Of a stretch of 64,000 nt of DNA, positions 1 to 11,188 are shown one piece after another (position 1 is the stretch's first letter; each line of letters opens with the position of its first letter). The notes beneath the pieces were generated by a model. The model saw only the letters and a list, made by a program, of their open reading frames with translations, was not told the origin of the DNA and did no database searches. The stretch comes from Neoscytalidium dimidiatum. Lineage: Eukaryota; Ascomycota; Dothideomycetes; Botryosphaeriales; Botryosphaeriaceae. Both the position numbers and the translations under genes were made by a program. The DNA is taken from assembly GCA_037367355.1 (NCBI GenBank), contig CM074701.1, positions 62,001 to 126,000 on the forward strand, given 5' to 3'.

Positions 1-337
1 TGAAAGTATGTGGGGCTCGAAATGGACGCAGAGGCTCCTCCGTCAGTGCTGGGCGAGCGACGAAGATGAAGTAAGTAGTAGGGCTGTGGGCGGATGGTGC
101 AGTGCAACAAGCGGGGCTTACACAAGCAAGGGTGGCAGCGCCATGTCGGGGGGGGGATGGCACTTCCATTCGGAGACACCGCTTGAGCTCCGGCGAAACT
201 GAGGGGCACCATCGCGCCACCAATCGCCGGGTTGCTTCTACGAGAGACCACATGGCCGCACCTGATATTTACCGCAATTACATACGTCATGCTTTTAGTA
301 CCATAATTGGTAAAAGTGCGTTTTCCAATGACTCTGG
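1..337. other. intergenic, no gene seen
   Basis: Sequence downstream of the dioxygenase-like gene. I see no exon with coding character and no RNA gene; the short open frames here lack recognisable protein features. Confidence 0.5.
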
Positions 338-1387
338 TCAATAATCCTTGGGCCGCGCACCTTCCTTCAGCTCCGGCCTCAGCGCGTATATGGGGTCCAT
401 CTGCTCGACCCAGCCGCCTGCAGGATCGCTCAATGAATAGCCCATGAATTCTTGCACATCGCGGTCGTATGATCTCGCGATCTCCTGGGGAACAGCCAGG
501 AATTGGTTCTCCTCCTGCCTTAGATAGCCCCTGGTAGAGAATGTAGAAAAGACAAGGCGCTTCTCATCTTTGGTGGTATTATTACCGCCGCCGTGAAAGG
601 CTGAAGCGAGCATGATGAACGCGTCTCCCTTCTCCATCTCAGCAAAAATGCATTGATCAACACTTGGAGGAGTTTTGCGGTCATTTCCCCTACAAGTTCA
701 AATCAGAAGGTGCTTCGGCAGGTAAGCGGTTTTTTTTTTTTTTTTTTCCTTACCAAAGATGGCTGCGCGGAATGAACTGCGTGCCTCCGTTTTCCTTGGT
801 CACGCGCGACCCTGCGACGAACATGCCGACCGACGTCTCACGGTTTCTGTCTCGCCCATCGTCCCAGGCGTCGATCTCATCGTGAATGTTGTGGCCGATG
901 TAGTCGTCTCTGTGCAGCGGCTGCGCCTTACCTCCGGGCCCTATCCTCATCGCCACGCACGAGTGCACTTGAGGCTTCGAGACAGATTCCTTCCTCTCAT
1001 CGCCCCACCAGAACCAGCTTCGAGTGGTCAGGAAGTGGTCGATGACCTGGTGGTAAAGAGGGTTCATCAATTGCGTTTTGACATAGGTTGGACTCCGCAT
1101 GATCAGCGAAGAGGCACGCTGGGTCTCCTCTGCCGGGAGTTCGTTAGAGCTCTGCCTGCAAAGAGCGATATGGAAAGCTTACTGGGGAAGAAGTTGCCCT
1201 CCCACTCAACATCATTGTCAAGGGTGTCGCGAACCTCATCGTAAGCTTTGTCGATGTCCCCAGGAGAAATTAGTCCCTTGATGAAAACTCCCCCATCGCG
1301 CTTCAGCAGGTACAAGATGTCGTCAAGCGGGGTATCTGCGGGGACCCTCTGGACTTCGGGACCGTACTCTTTGGTGGCAGAAGGCAT
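338..1387 (-). CDS. phytanoyl-CoA dioxygenase (PhyH) family protein
   Basis: Three exons: 1387-1183, 1129-754 and 689-338. The introns have GTAAGC and GTAAGG donors, and the exons total 933 nt, giving 310 residues. The product looks like a fungal Fe(II)/2-oxoglutarate-dependent oxygenase of the PhyH family. The likely metal ligands are H141-x-D143 in the segment LHRDD and H226 in ASAFHGGG. The N-terminal FIKGLISPGDI and the FIPRSHLW segment ahead of the second intron also fit the family. Such enzymes hydroxylate lipids or specialised metabolites, but the substrate cannot be read from the sequence. The first intron's acceptor was chosen because only the site at 1130 keeps the frame and gives the typical NFFPKET junction. 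The gene diverges from the DUF1349 gene to the right. Confidence 0.87.
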
Positions 1388-2076
1388 CCTGAGAGGCGCT
1401 CGAGCGGCTGGGTGAGCTACGAGTGACTCAAACAGCTAATGGTGCTGGTAATTTATTTCCGCCGTGTCCGACACATGTCAGCGGCAGTGGAGATGCTCCG
1501 GGACAGCTTCATACCCAAAGCGGAACAAGAGTCAACTCGCCGCGCTAAGCCGGAGGCGGAAGAGCAGCGAGCGGGGTCTGGGGCCCAGCCGGAGATTCGC
1601 CGCCCGCATCACAAGCGGCAGTGGCGCCACAGGCCGAGCTTTTGCCTAACGAGGCATTACTCTTTGCGGTAATCGTGCCAGCAGCTGGCCGATGATAATA
1701 GACCCATCCCATCTCCTACACTCCGTAACACCTGTCACGACACCGTGCCTGCTCGCTTCGTGTCTCCACCCGTCGTGACTTTCGGTCTTCGCGCTAACAA
1801 TGACAGGACAGGCTTCCTACCCGGATACAGCTCAACTCCCAACTCCACAGACCGTGATCAGCTCGAGCCACAGTTCAGCAGGCTTCTCAATCCTTCACGG
1901 AAACCACAGCACATAAGTAGCGAATCTCTCCACCATACCGCCCACCTCACCGCAGTCACGCTCGCACCAGACACCGCCTCCTCATCTCAACCCGCAGTCC
2001 CTGCGAACGCGACAGGACCACAACCACAACAACCACCCAAGAGAAGAAAAAGAGAAAAGGAGAAGGAAAAGACGAC
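1388..2076. promoter_or_regulatory. shared divergent promoter region
   Basis: About 690 bp between the divergent dioxygenase-like (-) and DUF1349 (+) genes, so it must hold both promoters. A purine-rich run lies just before the ATG at 2077. I see no clear TATA box or named operator. Confidence 0.4.
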
Positions 2077-2700
2077 ATGTCCTTCACCATAACTGCCGCC
2101 CCCAACACCGACATCTGGCGCGCGCCCCCCTCCACCTCGCGCGCCAACGTCCCGACCGCCCGCACCGCCCGCGGGCGCCTCCGCTCCTTCCGCCGCGCCG
2201 CCCTCACCGCCGCGCTCCCGCCCCTCGCCCGCCTCAACCTGTACGACCAGGCCGGCCTGCTGCTCGCCGTCACCCGGCCCGGCGCGCCGGCCGAGCCGGC
2301 CGACGACGAGGAGGCGAGGTGGCTCAAGGCGGGCGTCGAGGTCATGGAGGGCGCTGCGTGGGTCAGCACGGTCGTGTGCGAGCGGTGGTGCGATGCTAGC
2401 CTGTTGCCGTTGGGCTCGGTGGGAGGGGTGGGCGGGGAGGAGGAAGATGGGGAGTTGAGGGTGAGGATCGAGGTGGAGAGGGCGGCGGGGGAGGAGAAGA
2501 GCGCGCTGTGGGTGTATCTGGTGGTGGGTGGGAAGAGGGTGCCCGTGAGGGCGGTGACGTGGTGGTTCGAGGGCGAGGAGGACGAGGCGGGGTGGGAGAT
2601 CAGTGTGGGCGCGTTTGCGGCCAGGCCGGGGGTGAAGGAGGGAGAGGAGGGGGAGGGGTTGAGGGCTGAGTTTGAGGGACTGGAGATAGAGTGGGCATGA
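2077..2700 (+). CDS. DUF1349 family protein
   Basis: Intronless 207-residue frame with ATG at 2077 and TGA at 2698. The pattern LYDQAGLLL (about residues 55-63), then WLKAGVEV, STVV and a late AVTWWFEG, matches the DUF1349 family, which has a concanavalin-like beta-sandwich fold and no assigned enzymatic activity. There is no signal peptide or membrane segment, so it is probably cytosolic. An acidic Gly/Glu-rich insert (about residues 113-124) interrupts the middle. The gene is very GC-rich and its N-terminal third is rich in Arg, Ala and Pro. It is transcribed towards the GH39-like gene. Confidence 0.8.
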   Translation: MSFTITAAPNTDIWRAPPSTSRANVPTARTARGRLRSFRRAALTAALPPLARLNLYDQAGLLLAVTRPGAPAEPADDEEARWLKAGVEVMEGAAWVSTVVCERWCDASLLPLGSVGGVGGEEEDGELRVRIEVERAAGEEKSALWVYLVVGGKRVPVRAVTWWFEGEEDEAGWEISVGAFAARPGVKEGEEGEGLRAEFEGLEIEWA

Positions 2701-3176
2701 GTAGGATCGCGGGAAGTGTCTGTGGTCTGTCAAAGAGTTTGCATGGGATTGTGAGTAGAACGCGGCTATAAATCTAAGTACATTTGGCTGACTTGGAGCG
2801 GGGGAAATAGAGTTGCCATTACACATTCGATTGCAATTTGATGACCACGTCCACATCTCTCACCTACATCGCTCTATGAAAACGTATTTAGGCCAGCTCA
2901 AAATTTGCTAGCGTGCAATGGCTCTCCCAGGAATCAACTATTTAACTTCCTTTTCTGGTCCTCGAACTTTACTTATTGAGTGGATTCGGACCTCGCCGGG
3001 TTATTGCGGCGTGCGGGGGTTCTGATTGGCTACAGCCACCAAACCCAATTCACGACCAGCTCTGCAAATATTATTCGTCCAGTGCAGGTTTGTACACATT
3101 GATGGAGGATGGTGTTGCTTAGATAGCCGAGCATGATAGGCATGACGGATGACAAAGCGAGAAGTACTAGCAGCAG
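2701..3176. other. convergent intergenic region
   Basis: Space between the 3' ends of the DUF1349 (+) and GH39-like (-) genes. It should hold both 3' untranslated regions. No further gene seen. Confidence 0.4.
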
Positions 3177-5011
3177 CTACAGATTCTCCAATACAAGAAG
3201 AGAAAGGGCTCGGATCGGCAACAAGAAGGATATACTGAAGTCGCCATCCACTGCAATGGGTGGCTCCAGCGTCTCGAGCTTTCCAGCTTCCACCAATCGA
3301 TCATATTCTTCCGGCATTGGCGCCGTTGGAGAACCCATAGCCAACCACACCGCATAAGAGTTGCTATGCTCCTCGTCCAGGCGAAAATGCGTAACCTTCG
3401 CCGATCCGCGTCCAGTCAGCCCTTGAACATCCAACTCGACCCGCGCATCCGCGAAGCTGGTGTCGTTATCGTGGTAATGCCAAACCAAAATGAAGACCCG
3501 CTCCGCATCTGCGCTCGCGAGCACCCCGACATCAGTGTCCCCTCTAACACTCCCAGCCACCGCCTCGTCCAACGCCACCTGCCCATCGCTCTCCGCACTC
3601 ACCCGCTCCCCCGCCATCATCCCCAGCATCCGATGCGCGTTGAGCACAGGCTTGTCCACGCCCTGCGTCGCCAGCACGCGGAACCCATCGAACAGCGCCG
3701 TCTCATCGAACAGCTCCGACCGCTCGTACTCAAACGCCCACGTCAGCGCGCCCTGCAGATTCACGCCCCGCCGCTCCGCCAGGTCCATCGCGCGCACGAA
3801 CGTCGCGACCGTGTACGCCGGGTACAGCAGCCCGTTCCGGTACCCGTACTGCGGCGTCTGGCACGCGGCGCAGCCGTCCGGGTCGAACTCGCCCAGCACG
3901 ATCGGCGTCGACGCGCGCAGCTGCCGGTCGTAGCCCGCGACGACGCCGAACGCTTGGTCGATCTGCTGCAGCTGCGTCGATAGGTTCATCTGCACGAAGC
4001 CGCCGCCGCCGCCGCCGGCCGTCGCGGAGCTGGTGATGTACGACGGCGCGCCCTTCGCGTGGAAGGAGATGAAGTCGAGCGGCGTGCCGGTCTGTCCCGT
4101 CGCGTGGTTCTGGCCGTGCAGGCTGTGGTTCAGGAAGGCGGCGAGGTAGTCGCCTGCGGCGCCGCCGGCTAGCTCGCAGCCGCCGACGCGGGCGGTCGGC
4201 AGGGCGCGGTGGATGCCGGCGATGGCGTGGTCGTGGAGGGTGAGGAATTCGTCGAGCGTGCCGTTCCAGTCTGGGAGGGTGGTGTTAGCCAGGGGTACAC
4301 GGGGCACCTGGTTTGGTCAATATGCGTACAGTCGATATTTGGCTCGTCTGCTTGCTGGTTAGCTGAGGGTCTTTGTAGTCAAGGGTGGAGACGGGCCGCA
4401 CTCCAGACTTCCCAATACCAGGACTCCACCTCTGCTTGCCCGTACTTCTCGACGCTGTGCTTTGTCCACTGGTAAACCAGTTCCTCCCACTTCTCGTAGC
4501 TGGTGGGGGTGCTGGACCATCCGGTGTAAATGACATCGTAGGGTGAAGTTGGAGTAAAAGTGAAAAAGTACGGGTCTGGGTGGGATGATAGCGCCCGGGG
4601 CATGAAGCCGACTTGAACGTATGGCTTCACATTTGCGGCTAGGCACGTGTCGAAGATGCGGTCCACGATGGTCCAGTTGTAGACCGGATTGCCCTCAGCA
4701 TCTTCAGTATAAGCGTTGGTGCTGCCCCATTTAAGCGCGGGGACGCCGACAGTGCTTGCATTTCCACTTGTCAAGAGATTATGAGTGCGGAAGTATGTTT
4801 GCGCTGGGCCAAGGGCACCCAATTCTGATAGCAACTTTTGGCCGTTCGGATAGTAAGCAAAGTTTGGCTCATCACAACCGAAGAAACGGTTGATTGCAGT
4901 TAATGGGCCAAGCTTAGCTGCGGCGTCGACTGTGATCTTTACAGGCTTTTGAGCAAACGTGGTCGGAGCCAGGAAGGTCAGCACCACGAGTAAAATGAAC
5001 GCAGCGAGCAT
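3177..5011 (-). CDS. secreted GH39-like glycoside hydrolase
   Basis: Three exons: 5011-4402, an 18-nt micro-exon 4347-4330, and 4270-3177, giving 573 residues. The start is the ATG at 5011, which opens a signal peptide (MLAAFILLVVLTFLAPTTFA). The protein is a TIM-barrel glycosidase resembling GH39 beta-xylosidase-like enzymes. The acid/base motif WNEPN has its Glu at residue 205, and a probable nucleophile is E337 in VLGEFDPD. The micro-exon supplies the end of the N-E-P motif. Both flanking introns have a GCTAAC branch site, and the frame is restored exactly. A likely role is extracellular breakdown of plant cell-wall xylan-type glycans; the exact substrate is unknown. Several N-glycosylation sequons are present. 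A stretch of six glycines (about residues 295-300) is an odd loop. Confidence 0.85.
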
Positions 5012-5555
5012 GATGGTTGACTGGAAGGAGTCGAATATGCACGTGGCGCTGCTGCCTGCTGAGGGGAAAAACAACACCAACAAGCATGTGTGTCCAACAG
5101 GCCTGTCAAGATTCAAATAGATTTTCGGCAGCTTCAAACCCGCTCTGCATGGCCACATGGGCAAAATCATGAGCGGAATTCCGCCAATGGAACACGTCGG
5201 GGAAGAAAGTTTAAGTTTACCCCGCGCATGCGCGGCGTACTGTCTCGTGGCACTTGCAAACAATATTGTGGCACAGCAAAACTTAAGGCATCATAAATGG
5301 CTCTCCATGAAGGAAGATACTCGACACGTCTCTAGCTTCTATAAATAGCTGCCAGGACGATGCTCAGCATTGCACCGCGTGGTAGCAATTGTGCAACATT
5401 TGCTGAAAATCTCCTGACCCCGCATTCGCACGGTATGCCTCGCCGCTGTGCTGCTTCGCTGTTGTCGCAACAAACACGTCGTGGCGCAGCAGGAGCTAAA
5501 TAAATAAGGCCTGCTGTGCCGCAGAGCAGAGGGAGTCGCAGCCGTGCGATCGTAA
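5012..5555. promoter_or_regulatory. upstream region of the GH39-like gene
   Basis: Promoter side of the minus-strand GH39-like gene. A second, unassigned plus-strand frame starts to its right. No specific element can be named. Confidence 0.3.
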
Positions 5556-5914
5556 CAGCTTAGAGTTCCACGTCGCCTCACCACCGCAACGACTTCTACC
5601 TCTCCTTCCATTCTATCATCAGAATATTCATCTAGTAACCCATCACAAACAGAAAAAAGGATAGCCGAGCATGAAGCTATTAGCTGCTCCAGCCTACGAT
5701 TGGAGCTATCCGACCTTGAAGAACCCACCACAAATGCGAAGGACTCATTCCGGTATGACGAAGAAGGCAATTGGATCAGGCAGCCCGCGCCAGCCGTCCC
5801 AGCCACATCTTTCGTCCGTTTGGTATTCGGCGAGAAGGTTCTACCACGCAATAACCACGAATTGGACAACATCTTAATATATATCTCCTCCGAGAAGGCT
5901 GGTCCCGCATGAAA
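5556..5914 (+). pseudogene. unassigned open frame, possibly a gene fragment
   Basis: A plus-strand frame is open from 5556 to the stop ending at 5914. Its last 80 residues have protein-like composition: an acidic stretch with LELSDLEEP, then FRYDEEGNWIRQP, then an Asn/Glu-containing tail ending EKAGPA. I find no ATG in frame, so it would need an upstream exon or be a relic. I recognise no family. The overlapping minus-strand frame looks random. Confidence 0.25.
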
Positions 5915-6248
5915 GTTGGCACAGTAGTGGGATAGCCTCACATTATGGTTTTGGCTATACGTGAGATATTCTCATCACCAAATCATGGACAAGGAAGCAG
6001 ACATATCTTGAGAAGTGTGGAAGGATGAAGCACCCAGCGTCATCAGGGATCATTGCGTTCCGGATGAACCATCAGTATTTTCATTTGCAGGAATCCGCCA
6101 TCTTCTCAGACCAGACCCTGACTTGCTTTCCGTTGTATCCGTGTCTTCAACACTCGGTTACAAGAATTATCTTATCTTTGTGCGCTGACCACCACATCCC
6201 CTCATTCCCGATGCAATCTCCGAAACTTTCAATCCCTCGTTCCTCAGA

Positions 6249-6578
6249 ATGCCAGCCCCTCATGGTTCCTTCGAAGACTATTTTGGTGGGTTCCGCAATT
6301 GGGCGTTGAACAAAGAGCCGGCGGCAGAGCGCAGGCAGGCAATTATACTGTCATGGGTCGACCGCCAGAAGGAATGTAAATTCAAAACATCCATGTACGG
6401 TTCCGGAAAGGAATTGGTCAATGTCTACGACGAATACATCAGGAACGTGCTGGCGGAGATGCAGAGGAACAGTGGCACAGTGGATCAAATGGATGTAGGT
6501 TTCGAAGAGTGGTCCCCACCCCGGACAAAGCATAAGACGCTGGAAAAATCATATTGCAACAGCTGCAATGTTCAATGA
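6249..6578 (+). CDS. small hypothetical protein, 109 aa
   Basis: ATG-initiated frame of 109 residues. It begins MPAPHGSFEDYFGGFRNWAL and continues with a charged, helix-prone stretch containing ELVNVYDEYIRNVLAEMQR. Its composition is more protein-like than the neighbouring frames. No signal peptide, membrane segment or known motif is visible. It sits in the lower-GC island beside other broken frames, so it may be the surviving part of a larger decayed gene. Function unknown. Confidence 0.35.
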   Translation: MPAPHGSFEDYFGGFRNWALNKEPAAERRQAIILSWVDRQKECKFKTSMYGSGKELVNVYDEYIRNVLAEMQRNSGTVDQMDVGFEEWSPPRTKHKTLEKSYCNSCNVQ

Positions 6579-7090
6579 AGTAGAGAGAATACATGAGAAA
6601 TTTGCGGAAAGGACAGGCTATCAATACCAGGAAAATTCCTAATGAAGCATCGTTTTACCGCTCAGCACACTCGTACTCAATCCCAAAGCAAATCTGATAC
6701 AGATAAAAGAGACTGCTAATACTGCACTGACATCAGTAGCACAACGCTAGACCTCCTGCGCAATTTCTAAGAAAACAGTGCATGACCATTGGCAAAACCT
6801 CCTGACCAAATACCTATCGGTTCTGCCAGACATTGCCTCACTCTTGGGGTCCGTAATGTACTCACGCTGCTAACGCGACATTTGGGTAGGCATCAGCACA
6901 CAGTCGAGCGAGAACCGGGTGGACTCTAGCAAGACTCATAACAAGACCAACACCGTATATCTTTACTCCATCCAGAGCTTAACCACTCTCGTCATATGCT
7001 GGCTGATCAGCTATGAACACATTATTAAAGGCATCGGCCTGCAATCATGCATATTTCTGTTGGACCACTGAGGAGTTCCCATTATGAATT

Positions 7091-7740
7091 TTACTGATGC
7101 GCCATAGAAGTGAGATCTATCCCGATTAGCTTCCCTCCTGTAAGGGAACGAATTGACTTACAGTTCGTGAATCCAGGTAGCCGACCGGCCTTCAGCGACT
7201 CGTCGCTCAGCTTCGTGTCCAAATTCTTGATAGAATGGATGAATGGATTGACAGTATCTGGTTGAGAGGTGAAAGTTGCGTCGCACCAGACTATAAGATC
7301 CGAACCGGCGTATGTCACTGCACTGACTGGCTTATCTTTCCCTTCCACGTTTTGACCATTATTCTCTTCTTTCTCAACCCTTCTAGATTTTGGTTGTTTC
7401 CCTCTCTTTTTGTTTTTGCTTCGTTTCCGTTGTGATTTTTCTCAGGTGCGTACTTGCACATCGCGATGTGGCTTCGCTTCCTTGTGCCGAACGTATATAT
7501 CCAGTGTCCAAGAGATGGCTGACAATACGCACGTTGATATATCGTTGAACTTAGGCTCTTAACTTCTTGCAGTGTCTTGCCATTCAGTTCCGGGACTGGG
7601 TCATCTGGTGCATAATACCTCCATACCTTAAAATTGCAGCCATTACAGACAGCATCAATGAGCGGCTGAGCCCGCCTACCCTCGTCCCTAAACACAAGTA
7701 CTACTCCAACATTTGCTGTTATAGCACCTTCCAACCTCAT
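7091..7740 (-). CDS. unassigned two-exon gene, possibly metallopeptidase-like fragment
   Basis: A minus-strand frame from the ATG at 7740 has protein-like composition (KVWRYYAPDDPVPEL, then GHWIYTFGTRKRSH). It joins a second frame (LIVWCDATFTSQPD) through an intron with a GTACGC donor near 7456, using the acceptor just after CCAGTCAG. A TATAAAT-like box lies about 100 bp upstream. The layout (YYAPDD, then a Cys-bearing segment, then LIVWCDATF) is loosely reminiscent of fungal secreted zincin-like peptidases, but no HExxH motif is present, so this would be an N-terminal part at most. A competing plus-strand intron (GTATGT to CTCAG, 7311-7445) overlaps it. Confidence 0.3.
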
Positions 7741-9302
7741 TCCTGCATTTACAGATCAATTTGTTGTTACTACCATTAATCTGCCTGTTACATTCACTGT
7801 TTCCACTGTCTCCGATATGGAAAGATATGTCTCTATCCATTTATACTATGAAGTATCATCTACGATGGTCTTATATGGATGCCTGCAACATCGAGGAGCA
7901 TATTTCTTCAAACTGCCAGAGTCCGAATCAACGTTATCCCTATAGCATCCTCAACCTGCTCAAAGCAAAAGGCATCTACCAAAAGCCGAGATTCTTCCAC
8001 GAAAGGTTCCCTTTCAGGAGGAACACCGCGCTCTACTATTCAGCCAGGAAAGACTTCGATGAATGAACCGAGTATCATTGCAACAACAACAACAGGTAAT
8101 GATTGATCTGCATAATCTTTGTGGTACTCTACATACATGTCTTCTGCATGTCTTGTGTGCCTTTTGTAATAAATTATTGATGGCTGCTTTCAGGGAATCG
8201 TTCTGTGGTCACCTTCTCAGCATCAAAGAATGAAGTGTACTTGTCCGTGACCGCACGAACCACAGTCCAGCACTACCGTATATCCTGGTGGATGGATATG
8301 GGCACCTCCAAGACCACCAAGGATACAAATTCCCCCAATACTACCGCTTGTATCGGAGCACATAGCTCCACCAGGATCGAACTCAGGAGATTATGCCGAT
8401 GACGGTGAGGGAAATGAAGACAGTGATGATGGCAGTGGTAACGGGGGAGGCGGAGGTAGTGGTGGTGGAAGTAAGAATGAAACCGATGATAATTCGGCTA
8501 AAAGCAAAAGCTCCGAAGAAAGTTTGAAATCAGAATCCGAGGAATATTCGAAGATGACGATGACCTATACATGAAATCTCCTTCGCCATGGATTCTTCCT
8601 CAAATACTCTCACCAGGACTATCAGTACCATATCACCAAGGTGAGAATAAGACTTTGCGAACTTCTCTCAAACTCGTTAACCTAACTTCACTTTTAGTCA
8701 GAAAGCAGTTCCAAAGAGCTGCGTAGTCTATGTCTATGAGACGGAAACGACGGCTCTCCCAGCTCCTTCGCAGTCATTCCTCGCCGATGACTTCTCGTAC
8801 AATTTTATAGAGCCTGAAGTACTACCAGCGCCAGACATCGAGACCCAGGAGTACTTTTTCAACTTGTTCAGTGAACTCGGTTACGGTTTCGAGGATGATA
8901 AGCTGAGCACGACCCTCTTTACAGCAGCTACATCAACAATATCTACTGATTCAATGTCGGCTAAACCCACAGGAGCGTGTATAGGTGCCAAATACGCTAA
9001 TACAGTCCATAACGCCGCTCACTCCAACATTCTGCCGTGATCTTGTCGAACACAACAACGCGGAGCAACAGTTCACAAAGGTATACACCACGGATATCAA
9101 ACAGTCCTTCAAGCGCTCATCGGCCCTCTGGAGATCACTCCAACCGTCTCATCTTACGCCTGGTTCAAATCCTGGAAGGAAGTTTCAGTTTGAGTGGAAA
9201 CCAAGGGAATCCGCTGATGCCAATTGCCTGAGTAATGACGTCTGCATGAAAGCGTTTGGGGGAACTACTGACGCACTGCATAGGATGGGCCCCCCACCAT
9301 GA
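7690..9302 (+). pseudogene. decayed secreted-protein gene with Ser/Thr and Asp/Gly-rich tail
   Basis: Several plus-strand stretches are clearly coding-like but lie in different frames. A Ser/Thr-rich piece (about 7690-7930) is followed by a basic Ser/Thr-rich piece ending in ATTTT at a GTAATG donor (about 8095). An Asp/Gly/Ser-rich piece (about 8270-8575) comes next. A well-formed intron (about 8641-8697, GTGAGA donor, TAAC branch site, TTTTAG acceptor) leads into YVYETETTALPAP and NLFSELGYGFEDD, then a stop near 9040. Further fragments (VYTTDIK, SADANCLSNDVC) continue to 9302. At least three frame changes are needed. The FSELGY...TTLFT and TTDIK patterns resemble C-terminal tails I associate with ascomycete class V chitinase-like secreted proteins. 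That assignment is weak. Confidence 0.35.
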
Positions 9303-11188
9303 TATAAGATAGCGTGAGATCACTAATTCGATAGCAGTTATGACCTCAATGCTGCCTATATAAGTGGGGAATATTCGGATGCTTGCGGCACATAAGGCAC
9401 ATTCCGAAATCAGCCCTTTGAGAACAGAACTTGACATGATTTACAGATACTCTTACTCGATCTCCGGCCATTACACAACCCCGCAGAGACTCTATACTTG
9501 ATAGGTTCATTGATAATTGTGAGCTGAAATCATTTTTTTCCGATTGGTAAATTGTGCTGGTAGAACATAGGTATGCCGATGGACGGGGAGGTGATCTCAG
9601 GTGTGACAAAGGAGAGTACCACAAGAGGATGCTATGATTATTGGCTCATTGGTATTGAACTGAATTGAGCGTATGTGTTGGGAGTTTGACGGATTTGTCC
9701 CTCTGTACGCTAAAGTTTCCATATCTAAGAGAATGCGATTCGAGAAGCATGACCTCTTCGCGCCGATGTAACATCAAAGATCTACTGCGCATGCTGAAAA
9801 ATGCATCGTAATATCACTTTGTAAGACTAATAGCAGGTGGTTCGAACATATACCAATTAAATGGCAGATAAACCCCCCTTCTCCCCCTTCTCGGTCTTGT
9901 GGTCATTGCTTAGGTAGAGATGTATGGACTCTTGAGCATATTCATTTTCATCAGTTAAAGAAAATAATTTGCTGCAAGACAGACGTTAGTATTTGCATGT
10001 CATAATTGCAGATGAACGTAAGCTATGAGCAAATAAGCTTATGATTAGTGTTTGTCTTACTGAGATCTATTCACGTAATCCAGAGAAGAATGGATCGGAG
10101 GCGTTCTCAATCCCCGCAAGGCGGTCACGGTTGATTATTACCACATGTTGAATTAGGCGCCCACTTGTACCCTATCATGTACTACACAGTCTTCAAAACC
10201 GAAATGAGCAGATAGTTATGGCATGATTGCCCGTGCACAGATACATAGCATATAGGCCAAGCATGCGCCCCGCCTGGGCATACGCAGGACACGTGATCGA
10301 ATACGTGTAATGATTGGCGGATGAAAGAAAGGGAAGACGGCGAGACAGGCCGGCAAGCTGAACCTTTGAAATCGAAGATACAACAAGGTCTGCACATGGA
10401 CGGCCTGTCTCGTACAGCCTGACAGAGCGGCGGGCAAAGTACCGATATGGTTTGCGTCTTTTAGTCGCTTCTCATATCCTTACCAATTCCATATTGTAAT
10501 GGAGCCGAGCGAGTACAGACCTGGTACTTACCCCATTCTTTCGTCGCTGGTAGGTACAATGAGGAAGCAAATTGTACGGAAAATCAGTGCCGGAAAACCA
10601 TTAGGTCTAATACATTTCTCCTGCACGCTCCGCTTATCTCCACCATACCCATTGTCTTATAGGACAAGCTCGATTCCGTCGAGTATATAGTTAAATTCGA
10701 ATCTTTGTACTACACTAAAGATATGCATTTACGGTACAGACAAATGCTGTATGGTTGAGGACCCGCCTCCTTAATTTTCAAAACTCCACAAGAACACTCA
10801 AAGCTGTATTGAGAACCAAAAGAACGTGCGGAGTTATCTCGAATAGGTCTTGATATATCTATACAGCCTTGTTCTCAAGCATTTATCTCATACCAAGACG
10901 CCCCAACAAGTTTCACATTGCCTTTCCGAGCCACAAAGCTGCTGTAAGTTGGACGCCTGGCCAGACACGCACAATCGCTGATCAGGCCAGACACCACTTG
11001 CTTACCCGAGCAAGTTGGTCAGATCCCCATTCGTATTCGTTTGAACTTATCAGCAGAGCAACGCAGAGGCTACGCTATAAATCTGCGCGTCACCCATTCG
11101 AATACAGATCCTTTAATCTCAGAGTATTCAAAGCATCATTTGTTTTCAGGCAACAACGCCCTCATTCAAATACAATCGAACAGTAAAA
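9303..11188. other. gene-poor stretch and upstream region of small secreted protein
   Basis: About 1.9 kb of lower-GC sequence with no supported exon. Its last few hundred bases are the likely promoter and 5' leader of the cysteine-rich protein at 11189. Open frames over 10869-11186 look non-coding. Confidence 0.4.
11076..11082 (+). promoter_or_regulatory. TATA-like box of the small secreted protein gene
   Basis: TATAAAT about 107 bp before the ATG at 11189. The spacing suits a TATA box with a short 5' leader. Assignment rests on position only. Confidence 0.4.

Noticed and set aside
5339..5941. 200-residue minus-strand frame
   Set aside because: Random-looking composition and no start context; the plus-strand frame in the same place looks more protein-like.
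9160..9180. GGTTCAAATCC string resembling a tRNA B box
   Set aside because: The flanking bases cannot form the five-pair T-arm stem, and no A box lies upstream at the right distance.
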